Below are positions 18,790 to 26,978 of a DNA stretch of 64,000 nucleotides, one piece after another; position 1 is the stretch's first letter; each line of letters opens with the position of its first letter. Source of the DNA: Rhodospirillaceae bacterium (GTDB taxonomy: Bacteria > Pseudomonadota > Alphaproteobacteria > SP197); contig PBNE01000006.1 of assembly GCA_002722885.1 (NCBI GenBank), positions 246,977-310,976 on the forward strand. Direction: 5' to 3'. The position numbers and the translations under genes are program-made. The notes beneath the pieces are model-generated. The model saw only the letters and a program-made list of their open reading frames with translations. It made no database searches and was not told the origin of the DNA.

Positions 18790-20526
18790 ATGAGCATCGA
18801 CAGTGTCAGCACGACCGGAATCGAAGGGTCTCCGGTCGCGCTGCGCCCAACGATCCAGGGCACTCAGAACGTCGTTTCGACGGGCCATTATCTGGCAAGC
18901 CAGGCGGCGTTCGAGGTGTTGCAAGCAGGCGGCAACGCGATTGATGCCGGTGTCGCGGCCGGTTTGGTCATCGGGGTCGTGCAAAGCGAGTTCGTCAACA
19001 TCGCCGGCGTCGCGCCAATCATGATTTATCTGGCCGAACGGGGCGAGGTTGTGACCATAAGTGGCCTCGGTGTCTGGCCCCGGGCCGCGACCCTCGAGTA
19101 CTTCATGGAGGAGCACGCCGGCTCTATCCCCGAAGGCGTGATGCGTACTGTCGTACCGGCCGCGCCTGATGCCTGGATCACCGCTTTGGAGCGGTTCGGA
19201 ACCATGTCGTTTGCCGATGTGGCGTCAGCGGCGATCGGGTTCGCGCGCGACGGCTTTGTCATGTATCCGATCATGTCCGAGCTGATCGGGGCCTTCCAGG
19301 ACGGCTACGCGCGGTGGCCGTCGAATTCCGCCATCTATCTGCCGAACGGCACGCCACCGAAGGTCGGCGAACTGTTCGTTCAGGCCGACCTCGGCCGGAC
19401 GCTGCAGTTCATGGCCGATGAGGAATGCCGCGCGGCGAAAGGTGGCCGGGAAGCCGGACTGCGTGCGGCTCGCGATGCCTTTTACCGCGGCGATATCGCG
19501 GCTGCGATCGTCGATTTTCAACGCGCCGAGGGAGGATGGTTGACCCGTGATGACATGGCGGCGTTCCACGTTGAGGTCGAGGAACCCGTGCGCTACCGCT
19601 ATCGCGGCATGGACGTCTACAGCTGCCAGTCGTGGTGTCAGGGTCCGGTGCTCCTGCAGATGTTGGCAATCCTAGAGGGCGTCGATCTCGGCGCGTTGGA
19701 ACACAACTCGCCGGCCTATGCCCATGTGCTGGTCGAAGCCATGAAACTCGCCTTTGCCGATCGAGAGCAGCACTTTGCCGACCCACGCCATCGTGATGTT
19801 CCCCTGGCCAGGTTGTTGTCCCGAGACCATGCCAATGGGCATCGCGCGCGTATCGAGGGGACGCGTGCCATACCCCATGACGAACTATGGGCGAACGCCA
19901 ACGCCCAGCAATCTGCGAGCGGTTCGGCGCAAAAACTGCCGGCTCTCGATACATCGTATCTCGCGGTGGTTGACGGCCACGGCAACGCCTTCTCGGCGAC
20001 ACCCAGTGATGTTTCGTATGATACACCCGTGGTGCCGGGCACAGGCCTTTGCCCGTCGTCGCGCGGTGCGCAGTCGTGGGCGGTACCGGGGCACCCGTGC
20101 GCCGTGGCACCCGGCACGCGTCCACGCCTGACACCCAATCCGGCGATCGCGATCGATGACGATCAGATCTTCGCCTTTGGTACACCCGGTGGCGACGTGC
20201 AGTGTCAGGCCATGCTGCAGGTGTTCTTGAACCACCGGCAGTGGGGGATGGATCTGCAGCAGGCTATCGAGGCGCCGCGCTTTGCCACATTCAGCTTTCC
20301 CGATTCGTTCGAGCCACACACGCTGTTGCCTGACCGGGTTATGATCGAAGACCGCTTGGGCGACGAGGTCGTTGAGGGTTTGGGCGTTCGCGGCCACGAT
20401 GTTGAACGCTGGCCCGCGTTCACCTGGCGCGCCGGCGGCGTCTGCGCCGCGCTGCTGGATCGCCAAACAGGTATCCGCAGCGCAGCCGCCGACCCGCGCC
20501 GGCCGTGTTATGCCCTCGGCCGATGA
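18790..20526 (+). CDS. Gamma-glutamyltransferase family protein
   Basis: Ntn-hydrolase family enzyme of 578 residues. The ATG at 18790 is chosen over 18691 because GGAG (18781-18784) precedes it and the first 33 codons are not homologous. Family features are HYLASQAAFEVLQAGGNAID near residue 40 and the expected autoprocessing Thr in LDTSYLAVVD near residue 387, close to the position in known gamma-GTs. There is no obvious signal peptide, so it may act in the cytoplasm. Known members cleave gamma-glutamyl amides; together with the neighbouring oxidase and reductase it may release an amino compound for oxidation. Confidence 0.88.
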   Translation: MSIDSVSTTGIEGSPVALRPTIQGTQNVVSTGHYLASQAAFEVLQAGGNAIDAGVAAGLVIGVVQSEFVNIAGVAPIMIYLAERGEVVTISGLGVWPRAATLEYFMEEHAGSIPEGVMRTVVPAAPDAWITALERFGTMSFADVASAAIGFARDGFVMYPIMSELIGAFQDGYARWPSNSAIYLPNGTPPKVGELFVQADLGRTLQFMADEECRAAKGGREAGLRAARDAFYRGDIAAAIVDFQRAEGGWLTRDDMAAFHVEVEEPVRYRYRGMDVYSCQSWCQGPVLLQMLAILEGVDLGALEHNSPAYAHVLVEAMKLAFADREQHFADPRHRDVPLARLLSRDHANGHRARIEGTRAIPHDELWANANAQQSASGSAQKLPALDTSYLAVVDGHGNAFSATPSDVSYDTPVVPGTGLCPSSRGAQSWAVPGHPCAVAPGTRPRLTPNPAIAIDDDQIFAFGTPGGDVQCQAMLQVFLNHRQWGMDLQQAIEAPRFATFSFPDSFEPHTLLPDRVMIEDRLGDEVVEGLGVRGHDVERWPAFTWRAGGVCAALLDRQTGIRSAAADPRRPCYALGR

Positions 20527-20678
20527 TGAGCTGGAACCGATGGCTGGCGGTTTGACAAGACTTGCCCCCCGAACGGGGTCGATCGGCGCTTTCCTTCCCA
20601 GATCAGTACCAAGTGCCAAATTGGTCTAGTTTTGCCGCCGACCCTTCGCTACGCTCACCGCAAAGTTGGGGGGCAGCC

Positions 20679-21608
20679 TTGGCTATCTTGTGCATCGAAG
20701 ACGACGAGATTGCGGACCGCTGGCGTGATGCCTTGCGCCGTGAGAACGCTGAGCTTGATGTTCGTTCCTGGCCGGAGATCGGCCGGGCCGAAGACATCGA
20801 CATGGTCCTTTTGTGGGATGAATTCGGGTGCCTCGGTGACCTGCCCAACCTGAAGGCGGCGGTCATTCTCGGAGCCGGGGTCGATCACCTTTTTGCGCCG
20901 ACAGTCGCCATCCCGGAGCATCTGAAGATCATTCGCCTGATCGATCCGTCGATTACCGGTCAGATGATCGAGTATGTCACCCTTTGCGTCGTGACCTGGA
21001 CCCGCGACTGGGACGACTACCGCCAGTTCCAACGCGAGCGGCGCTATGAGGAACTGCCGGCGCGGGTGCCTGCTGATGTCACCATTGGCGTCCTGGGTCT
21101 CGGCAGGCTGGGCGGCGCGGTTGCGCAAACACTTGCTGGCATCGGCTATCGCGTCGGCGGCTGGAGCAGTTCGCCGCGTGATCTCGAGGGCATCGAATGC
21201 TTCAGTGGGGAGGACGGGCTGACTCGCCTTTTTCAGCAGTCCGACATTATCGTCTGCCTGCTGCCGCTGACCGCCGAAACGGAAGGCATTCTGAACGCCG
21301 ATTTGTTCAACAGCGCGAAAGAGGGCGCTTACCTGATCAATGCGGCGCGAGGCGGCCATCTTGTCGAGGAAGACTTGATCATCGCCGTCGACAGCGGCCG
21401 GCTTTCCGGCGCCACGCTCGATGTACAGCGAGAGGAGCCGATGGCGCCCGAACATCCGTTCTGGGACCACCCGAAGATCAAGATCACGCCCCATATTGCG
21501 ACCATCACCTCGCCCGAGTACGCCGCGCCTGATGTCGCGGAGAACTACCGAAGACTGAAGGTGGGTGAGCCACTTCTCAATGTCATCGACGTGGAGCGTC
21601 AGTATTGA
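20679..21608 (+). CDS. D-isomer-specific 2-hydroxyacid dehydrogenase (GhrA-like)
   Basis: NAD(P)-dependent dehydrogenase of 309 residues, close to glyoxylate/hydroxypyruvate reductase A (312). The TTG at 20679, preceded by a G-rich stretch, gives the family N-terminus LAILCIEDD; the ATG at 20562 would add 39 unrelated residues. The Rossmann motif GVLGLGRLGGAVA is near residue 135. Catalytic Arg is in NAARGGHLVEE, Glu near REEPMAPEHP, and His in ITPHIATIT. Its stop overlaps the next start by four bases. Confidence 0.88.
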   Translation: MAILCIEDDEIADRWRDALRRENAELDVRSWPEIGRAEDIDMVLLWDEFGCLGDLPNLKAAVILGAGVDHLFAPTVAIPEHLKIIRLIDPSITGQMIEYVTLCVVTWTRDWDDYRQFQRERRYEELPARVPADVTIGVLGLGRLGGAVAQTLAGIGYRVGGWSSSPRDLEGIECFSGEDGLTRLFQQSDIIVCLLPLTAETEGILNADLFNSAKEGAYLINAARGGHLVEEDLIIAVDSGRLSGATLDVQREEPMAPEHPFWDHPKIKITPHIATITSPEYAAPDVAENYRRLKVGEPLLNVIDVERQY

Positions 21609-22867
21609 CCAGGACCGGGGGCGTCTCGGTTCTGGGCGCTGGCGTCGTCGGCATTTGTTGTGCGCGGTTTCTTCAGAAGGAAGGTTTCGACGTCACGCTG
21701 ATTGACCGGGACGAGCCGGGCACAGGCACGTCATCCGGTAACCTCGGCATGATTTGTTCTCTCGAAACGTCCCTGCCGCTGCCCTCGATGCGTGTGCTGT
21801 GCGGTGCGCCGAAGATGCTGCTCGACCCGTATGGCGCACTGGTCGTTCGTTGGCGTCATTTGCCGCACCTGTTGCCATGGCTTGCCCGGTTCGTACGCAA
21901 TGCCGCACCGTCGCGCCGCTGGGGCCATGCCCAGGTCATGGCGACGCTGATGCGCAACACGGTCATGGCATATGACAGTCTCATCGAAGGCTCGTCGGCC
22001 CGCGGCCTTATCCGTCATGACGGTGCTGTCGTGGTCTACGAGACCGACGACGGGTTTGCGGCCGATGCCGGCGAGCGGGCCATGCTCAAGCGCCTGGGCG
22101 CTGATTTCGACGAGCTCGAAGGGGCGGCGATCCACGACCTCGAACCGGCATTGGCGCCAAACTTTGTGCGTGGCGTTCACCACCGCGGTTGCGCACAGAC
22201 CCACAGTCCGCTTGGCCTGTCCCTTGCCCTGTTGGATGATTTCCGACGAGATGGCGGCACCATTCGCCGGGCAAACGCCAGCGCCATCTCCGTGGACGCC
22301 GGGCAGTCACCCGTCATTGAGACCGATTGCGGGGCAATCCCGACGGAGTCACTGGTCGTTTCCTGTGGCGCCTGGTCGGGCCGACTGGCGGCGTCAGTGG
22401 GACTCAAAGTGCCGCTCGAAGCCGAGCGTGGCTACCATATGGCCGTACCGGGTTTCGACAGCGGGCTCAGGCGACCGATTATCCATGGTGAAAGCAATAT
22501 CGGTCTGACCCAGATGATCGAGGGGCTGCGTATCGGCGGCACCGTGGAGCTTGCCGGACTGGAAGCGCCGCCAACCCCGGGCCGTGCCCAACGCATCTAC
22601 GACGTCGGCCGGCGCATGTTGGCCGATCCGGAACACGCCGCCACTGCCGCACTGAGCGACTGGATGGGCTATCGCCCGACACTGCCGGATTATCTGCCGG
22701 CAATCGGACCATCGCCGCACCACGCCAATCTCTGGTTCGCCTTTGGCCATCAGCACGTTGGTCTCAGTCTTGCCGCGCGGACCGGCCAGCTTATCGCGAC
22801 ACTCCTTGCAGGTCGTTCGCCCGACATCGATCTCGAACCCTTTCGTGTTGACCGGTTCGGACCATGA
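21605..22867 (+). CDS. FAD-dependent amino-acid oxidoreductase (DadA-like D-amino acid dehydrogenase family)
   Basis: DAO-family flavoprotein of 420 residues beginning at a TTG that overlaps the upstream TGA (TTGA). VLGAGVVGICCARFLQKEGF and LIDRDEPGTGTSSGN form the FAD-binding site as in DadA. The C-terminal part contains SDWMGYRPTLPDYLPAIGPS and GHQHVGLSLAARTG, also typical. DadA deaminates D-amino acids to 2-oxoacids. The coupling to a hydroxyacid dehydrogenase suggests successive steps, amine to ketoacid to hydroxyacid. Confidence 0.9.
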   Translation: MTRTGGVSVLGAGVVGICCARFLQKEGFDVTLIDRDEPGTGTSSGNLGMICSLETSLPLPSMRVLCGAPKMLLDPYGALVVRWRHLPHLLPWLARFVRNAAPSRRWGHAQVMATLMRNTVMAYDSLIEGSSARGLIRHDGAVVVYETDDGFAADAGERAMLKRLGADFDELEGAAIHDLEPALAPNFVRGVHHRGCAQTHSPLGLSLALLDDFRRDGGTIRRANASAISVDAGQSPVIETDCGAIPTESLVVSCGAWSGRLAASVGLKVPLEAERGYHMAVPGFDSGLRRPIIHGESNIGLTQMIEGLRIGGTVELAGLEAPPTPGRAQRIYDVGRRMLADPEHAATAALSDWMGYRPTLPDYLPAIGPSPHHANLWFAFGHQHVGLSLAARTGQLIATLLAGRSPDIDLEPFRVDRFGP

Positions 22868-22886
22868 GGTGCAGGGGCGGGCAACG

Positions 22887-23900
22887 ATGGATCCTCTGAC
22901 ACAGGGACTGATGGGCGCAGCCCTGCCGCAGGTGGCCAACAGGGATCGCCGGCTTCTGTTCTGGGCCGGGTGCTTCGGGTTTCTGGCCGGGATGGCGCCG
23001 GATCTCGATGTCTTCATCCGCTCGTCATCTGATCCGCTTCTCTATCTCGAATACCATCGGCAGTTCACCCATGCGCTTGTGTTCATACCCGTGGGCGGCC
23101 TGCTCTGTGCGGCAGTGTTCCATCTGCTCCTGGGTCGCCGCTCGGGGTTGTCGTTCAAACAGACCTGGCTGATCTGCACGCTGGGCTACGGCACCCACGG
23201 CCTGCTTGATGCCTTCACCTCCTACGGCACCTTGCTGTTGTGGCCCTTCAGTTCCGATCGTGTCGCCCTGAACGCCGTCTCGGTGATCGACCCGTTGTTC
23301 ACGGTACCGGTTCTGGTTCTGTTGATCCTGGCGGTCGTCTGCCGGCGGAGAGGTTTCGCTGTCGCGGCCCTGCTCTGGGCCGGGCTTTATCTCGGCGCCG
23401 GGCTGTTGCAGCGCCAGGCCGCGCTCGGCATGGGCGAGGCTCTGGCCGCTTCACGCGGTCACACGTTGCTGCGGCTCGATGCCAAGCCCAGCTTTGGGAA
23501 CCTTCTGGTCTGGAAGGTGATCTACGAGACCGACGATCGCTATTTCGTTGATGCCGTGCGCCCCACGCTTGCGCCGCGGGTGTTTGAAGGTGAATCCGTG
23601 CTGAAACTCGATATCGCACGAGACTTCCCCGATCTTGATCCGGCCTCTCAGCAGCGCCGCGACATCGAACGGTTCCGCGAGTTCAGCGACGGCTACCTCG
23701 CCCAGGACCCGCTGTGGCCCGATCGTATCGTCGACATGCGCTACTCCATGGTGCCCAACGAGATCGAAGGCCTGTGGTCGATCGAAATCTTGGCCACCGC
23801 CGGACCGGATACCCACGCCAGCTTCCAGAACCACCGTGGTGACAGCCGGGCGGGGTTTGACCGGCTATGGTCGTTGATCACAGCACCGACCGTGGACTGA
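22887..23900 (+). CDS. YdjM/DUF457-type membrane protein (metal-dependent hydrolase-like)
   Basis: Predicted inner-membrane protein of 337 residues starting at ATG 22887 with AGGGG upstream. MDPLTQGLMGAAL at the N-terminus, then MAPDLDVF and YHRQFTHALVF, match the DUF457 family, whose His/Asp residues resemble phospholipase C-type metal ligands. Four or more hydrophobic segments occupy residues 60-190. The C-terminal ~130 residues are soluble. Function is unproven; E. coli relatives have been noted as LexA-regulated. Confidence 0.82.
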   Translation: MDPLTQGLMGAALPQVANRDRRLLFWAGCFGFLAGMAPDLDVFIRSSSDPLLYLEYHRQFTHALVFIPVGGLLCAAVFHLLLGRRSGLSFKQTWLICTLGYGTHGLLDAFTSYGTLLLWPFSSDRVALNAVSVIDPLFTVPVLVLLILAVVCRRRGFAVAALLWAGLYLGAGLLQRQAALGMGEALAASRGHTLLRLDAKPSFGNLLVWKVIYETDDRYFVDAVRPTLAPRVFEGESVLKLDIARDFPDLDPASQQRRDIERFREFSDGYLAQDPLWPDRIVDMRYSMVPNEIEGLWSIEILATAGPDTHASFQNHRGDSRAGFDRLWSLITAPTVD

Positions 23901-23929
23901 ACTCCGCGAACTTACCGCCGGATCGCTGA

Positions 23930-24085
23930 TCAGGATTTCATCGCATGGGCCTTGCCGGCCATGAACTCGCAGAGCAGCGTCGCCAGTATGTTGCCCGTGC
24001 TCTTCGAATGATCGATCAGCGGGGCATACTCCGTCACATCCATCGCGCCGGCACCGGCCACCCGCTTTTCGGGCAGGCTGATCTT
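23930..24085 (-). pseudogene. Possible remnant of a ureohydrolase (arginase/agmatinase) C-terminus
   Basis: Reading the minus strand to a TGA at 23930-23932 gives about 50 residues including VAGAGAMDVTEYAPLIDHS and ILATLLCEFMAG. This resembles the family's C-terminal 'D-V-x-E-x-x-P...D' strand and final helix. There is no start and no N-terminal two-thirds. Similarity is weak by eye, and this could be chance in a GC-rich frame. Confidence 0.3.
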
Positions 24086-24094
24086 GATCTGCAG

Positions 24095-24420
24095 ATGGCA
24101 GATGTTGCGAACAGCGACCTTGCCATGTCGAGCTATGTTGATCCCGCGATGCGGGCTGATTCAGAGATCACGTTTCGCACGACCGCCGTCGCCTATGGCG
24201 CTGAAGCGCTCGCAGAACTGGTGATGACCGATCACTATATTGGTTCCTGCCGGAGCACTACATGGCTATCCGTGTTGAAGAAGGTACCGTGCGTGCTCTG
24301 ATGCCGGAGAGGCTCGTGCTGGAGCGGCCTTTCAAGATAATCTTGAAAAAGGGCCGCAGCGCGGAAATCCGGATAGAGAACTTTGTTGACGTACTAGAAC
24401 AGGCCTCGACGCAGGCGTAG
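24095..24420 (+). pseudogene. Remnant of a LysR-type transcriptional regulator with a frameshift
   Basis: Only the last third of a LysR effector domain is present. One frame (from the ATG at 24095) reads YVDPAMRADSEITFRTTAVA and ends ALAELVMTDHYIG. After one missing base near 24243 a second frame continues FLPEHYMAIRVEEGTVRAL and RPFKIILKKGR to the TAG at 24418. The joined text follows the usual LysR pattern in which an hydrophobic helix leads to 'GFLPEHY'. No helix-turn-helix coding is found upstream. It sits 39 bases before the ThDP enzyme gene. Confidence 0.7.
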
Positions 24421-24459
24421 GGTGCTTCGTCTGGCGCGGGGCTGCCCTGGGAGGATCCG

Positions 24460-26139
24460 ATGGCGAAGATGACCGGTGCGCAGTTCCTGGCGAGGTTTCT
24501 GGAGCTGAGTGGTGTGCAGCATGTTTTCTGGGTTCCTGCGGTGCTCATGGGAATGCTGCGCGAGTTGGAGGGGTCGAACCGGGTTTCCCGCATCCTCGCA
24601 CATAGTGAGAAGTCGGCCGTCTACATGGCCGATGGCTATGCCCGGGCGGGCGGGCGGCCCAGTGTCTGCTTAGCCCAGAAGATTGGCGCGGCCAATCTCG
24701 CTGCCGGTCTGAAAGACCCCTATCTCGCCTGCACACCGATGGTGGCGATCGCCGGCGGCGCCCGCGCAGAGTTCGAGAACCGCCACGTCTACCAGCAGAT
24801 CGACGACGCCACGGCATTCGAACCGGTGACCAAGAGCCGGTTTCATGTCGCGCAGGTCGATGTGCTTCCCGAAGTCCTGCGTCAGGCCTTTCGTTCGGCG
24901 ACCACCGGGACGCCGGGGCCGTCCTTCATTGAGATCGCGGGGCACTTCGCCGAAGTCGAGTTGGATGAAGGCGACCTTGAGATGCTGATCGAGGAGCGTT
25001 TTCAGGCGATCCCGGCCTTCCGCCCCGTGGCGAACGTCGAGGCGATGCAGGCGACTCTTGACGCTCTTTCGAACGCCGAGCGGCCTGTAATTGTGGCCGG
25101 TGGCGGTGTCCGCGCATCGGGCGCCGGCGAGGCCGTGCTGGCGCTGGCGGAGAAGTTCTCCATTCCCATTGCCACCGCCATGAATGCCAAGGACACGATC
25201 CCCGGGAGCCACCCGCTCAATGTCGGCGTGCCGGGGACCTATTCGCGCAAGTCGGCGTGCGAGGCCCTGCTGGAGACCGATCTGGTGTTTTTCATCGGCA
25301 GCCGGACGGGAAGCCAGGTCACGGCCCACTGGCAGCTCCCGCCACCGGGCACGGCGGTCATCCAGCTAGATATCGATGGGGCCGAGCTTGGCCGGCACTA
25401 TCCCAACCAGGTATCGCTCCAGGGTGACGCGCGGGCCACGGTGGAAGCCATGGTCGCGATGGCCGGTGAGGGCGAGCCCGCACGACACGCCGCTTGGGCG
25501 GCGCGCACGGCGGTGTTTGTTGCGGCCTGGCGCGACAGCTTTGCCGAACTGATGGCGTCCGACGCCACACCCATCCGGCCCGAGCGGCTCTGTGCCGAGC
25601 TGACGGACTGGCTGCCGCCCGATGCCATTCTCGTGTCTGACACCGGACATTCCGGCATGTGGACTGCCGGCATGATAGACCTCAATCACCCAGGGCAATC
25701 CTATCTGCGAGCGGCCGGCTCCCTGGGTTGGGGCTTTCCAGCGGGGATCGGTGCGCAGCTCGCCTGTCCCGACCGTCCGGTCGTTGTTTGGACCGGTGAC
25801 GGCGGCTTCTGGTACCACCTCACCGATTTGGAAACGGCCGTGCGCTGGAACGTGCCGTTGATCACCGTGGTCAACAACAACTCCATGCTGAGCCAGGGTG
25901 TCGATGGGGAGCTCGCGAACCGGGGCGGCAAGCTGGAAGGCAACTGGGGCGATGCCTGGGAGTTCACCCGCTCCGACTTTGCCGCCATCGCCCGTTCCAT
26001 GGGTGCCGAGGGCATCCGGGTCGAGGATCCCGGAGAGATCCGCGCGGCATTCGAAAAGGCCCGCGAGATGGGTCGCCCGGTGGTGGTCGACGTTGTTGGC
26101 GACCCCTGGGCCCAGGCGCCGCACACCTGGCTGGGTTAG
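24460..26139 (+). CDS. Thiamine-diphosphate-dependent enzyme (acetolactate synthase large-subunit family)
   Basis: ThDP enzyme of 559 residues, a little shorter than IlvB. The start at 24460 has GAGGATCCG before it. The catalytic Glu is in AHSEKSAVYMADGYAR near residue 50. The ThDP/Mg motif is GDGGFWYHLTDLE...VVNNNSML (about residues 447-477). FAD-domain features are weak, so it may be a decarboxylase, oxalyl-CoA or sulfoacetaldehyde-type enzyme rather than biosynthetic IlvB. No IlvN small subunit is nearby. The catabolic neighbours (DUF1185, M24 proteins) argue against isoleucine/valine synthesis. Confidence 0.88.
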   Translation: MAKMTGAQFLARFLELSGVQHVFWVPAVLMGMLRELEGSNRVSRILAHSEKSAVYMADGYARAGGRPSVCLAQKIGAANLAAGLKDPYLACTPMVAIAGGARAEFENRHVYQQIDDATAFEPVTKSRFHVAQVDVLPEVLRQAFRSATTGTPGPSFIEIAGHFAEVELDEGDLEMLIEERFQAIPAFRPVANVEAMQATLDALSNAERPVIVAGGGVRASGAGEAVLALAEKFSIPIATAMNAKDTIPGSHPLNVGVPGTYSRKSACEALLETDLVFFIGSRTGSQVTAHWQLPPPGTAVIQLDIDGAELGRHYPNQVSLQGDARATVEAMVAMAGEGEPARHAAWAARTAVFVAAWRDSFAELMASDATPIRPERLCAELTDWLPPDAILVSDTGHSGMWTAGMIDLNHPGQSYLRAAGSLGWGFPAGIGAQLACPDRPVVVWTGDGGFWYHLTDLETAVRWNVPLITVVNNNSMLSQGVDGELANRGGKLEGNWGDAWEFTRSDFAAIARSMGAEGIRVEDPGEIRAAFEKAREMGRPVVVDVVGDPWAQAPHTWLG

Positions 26140-26161
26140 GGCAGGCGCCTCCAGGCCACAA

Positions 26162-26707
26162 TCAGTCCTTGACCGGTCCGTCACCCACCCGTGGGTGTGG
26201 TCGTGCGCCATCGGCAACGGCCATGCAAATGACGATCTCTTCTGCGCGCGGCGCATCGGCGACCATCACGGTCATGGTATCGAAATGCGCGAACGACCAG
26301 GCCTCATCCTTGTGCCCCAGCGGCAGGTCCAGCGAAGTTCCGGCAGCAGCGACCTTCACGTTCGAGGGGATCAGAGCCTTGCCACCTCCGACTGCCGCGC
26401 GCATCGGTTTGCCCAGTTTCGGATGGATCATCGCGCCGCCGTGTTCCATATCTCCGGAAATTCCGACAATGGCAGCCTTGCCGTAGCTGACCGGCGCGCC
26501 TCCCAGCATGGACACGGCTTCTCCCATCAACCGCTCACCCAATTTGCCACCCATGTCGCAAAGCGCCGACAGATCTTCAACGAAACGCCCGGCAAAGGGG
26601 TTTTCAAGCACGGCCAGAACTGCGATCCGAGTAATCGGATCACAGGGTTCGCCTACACCATCGGTTTCGATGGTCTCCCTAATGAGCACCGTTTTGCGAA
26701 CGACCAT
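26162..26707 (-). CDS. DUF1185 'amino acid synthesis' family protein
   Basis: A 181-residue protein starting at ATG 26707, with GGGAGAG upstream; the longer open frame to 26890 has no support. RKTVLIRETIETDGVGEPCD at the N-terminus, then AVLENPFAGRFVEDL and GKAAIVGISGDMEHGGAMIH match the family annotated as amino acid synthesis/DUF1185. The biochemical role is not established. The gene is convergent with the ThDP enzyme and divergent from the M24 protein gene across 271 bases in which no further gene is seen. Confidence 0.8.
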   Translation of the reverse strand: MVVRKTVLIRETIETDGVGEPCDPITRIAVLAVLENPFAGRFVEDLSALCDMGGKLGERLMGEAVSMLGGAPVSYGKAAIVGISGDMEHGGAMIHPKLGKPMRAAVGGGKALIPSNVKVAAAGTSLDLPLGHKDEAWSFAHFDTMTVMVADAPRAEEIVICMAVADGARPHPRVGDGPVKD

Positions 26708-26978
26708 GTTTCTCTCCCTCGTGATTGCTATGTAGCCGGGCCAGCGTACCAGCCTGGTGCCCGAGACGTCTCGCTGGTCTGGCAGAACAACAGGCTGGCG
26801 AAGCCGTTGAAGCGACGGACCCCGGCATGGCCGGGACCTGAATGTCGGCCTGCCAGTCGGCCCCGGATCAGGCGACGTTCTCGCGGTCATCGCCGTACCG
26901 GCCCAAGGGCTGCTGTTGATCTTGCTGCCGGGTTGGTTGAAACCTCCCTGTATCCAACCTGGGGGAGGAGGGCCACAG

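Larger units (their letters stand above)
23901..24459. other. 558-base stretch without an intact gene
   Basis: Between the membrane-protein stop and the ThDP-enzyme start there is no complete gene. The stretch holds a possible ureohydrolase tail on the minus strand and the frameshifted LysR tail on the plus strand, which abut near 24090. This looks like the scar of a larger deletion that removed the bodies of two genes. Confidence 0.6.

Noticed and set aside
24460..26139. Biosynthetic acetolactate synthase (ilvB)
   Set aside because: No small subunit gene is adjacent, the context is catabolic, and the family also holds decarboxylases and sulfoacetaldehyde-type enzymes.
26708..26978. Possible extra gene between DUF1185 and the first M24 gene
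   Set aside because: Open frames on both strands lack starts, ribosome sites and any recognisable similarity; this looks like promoter DNA.
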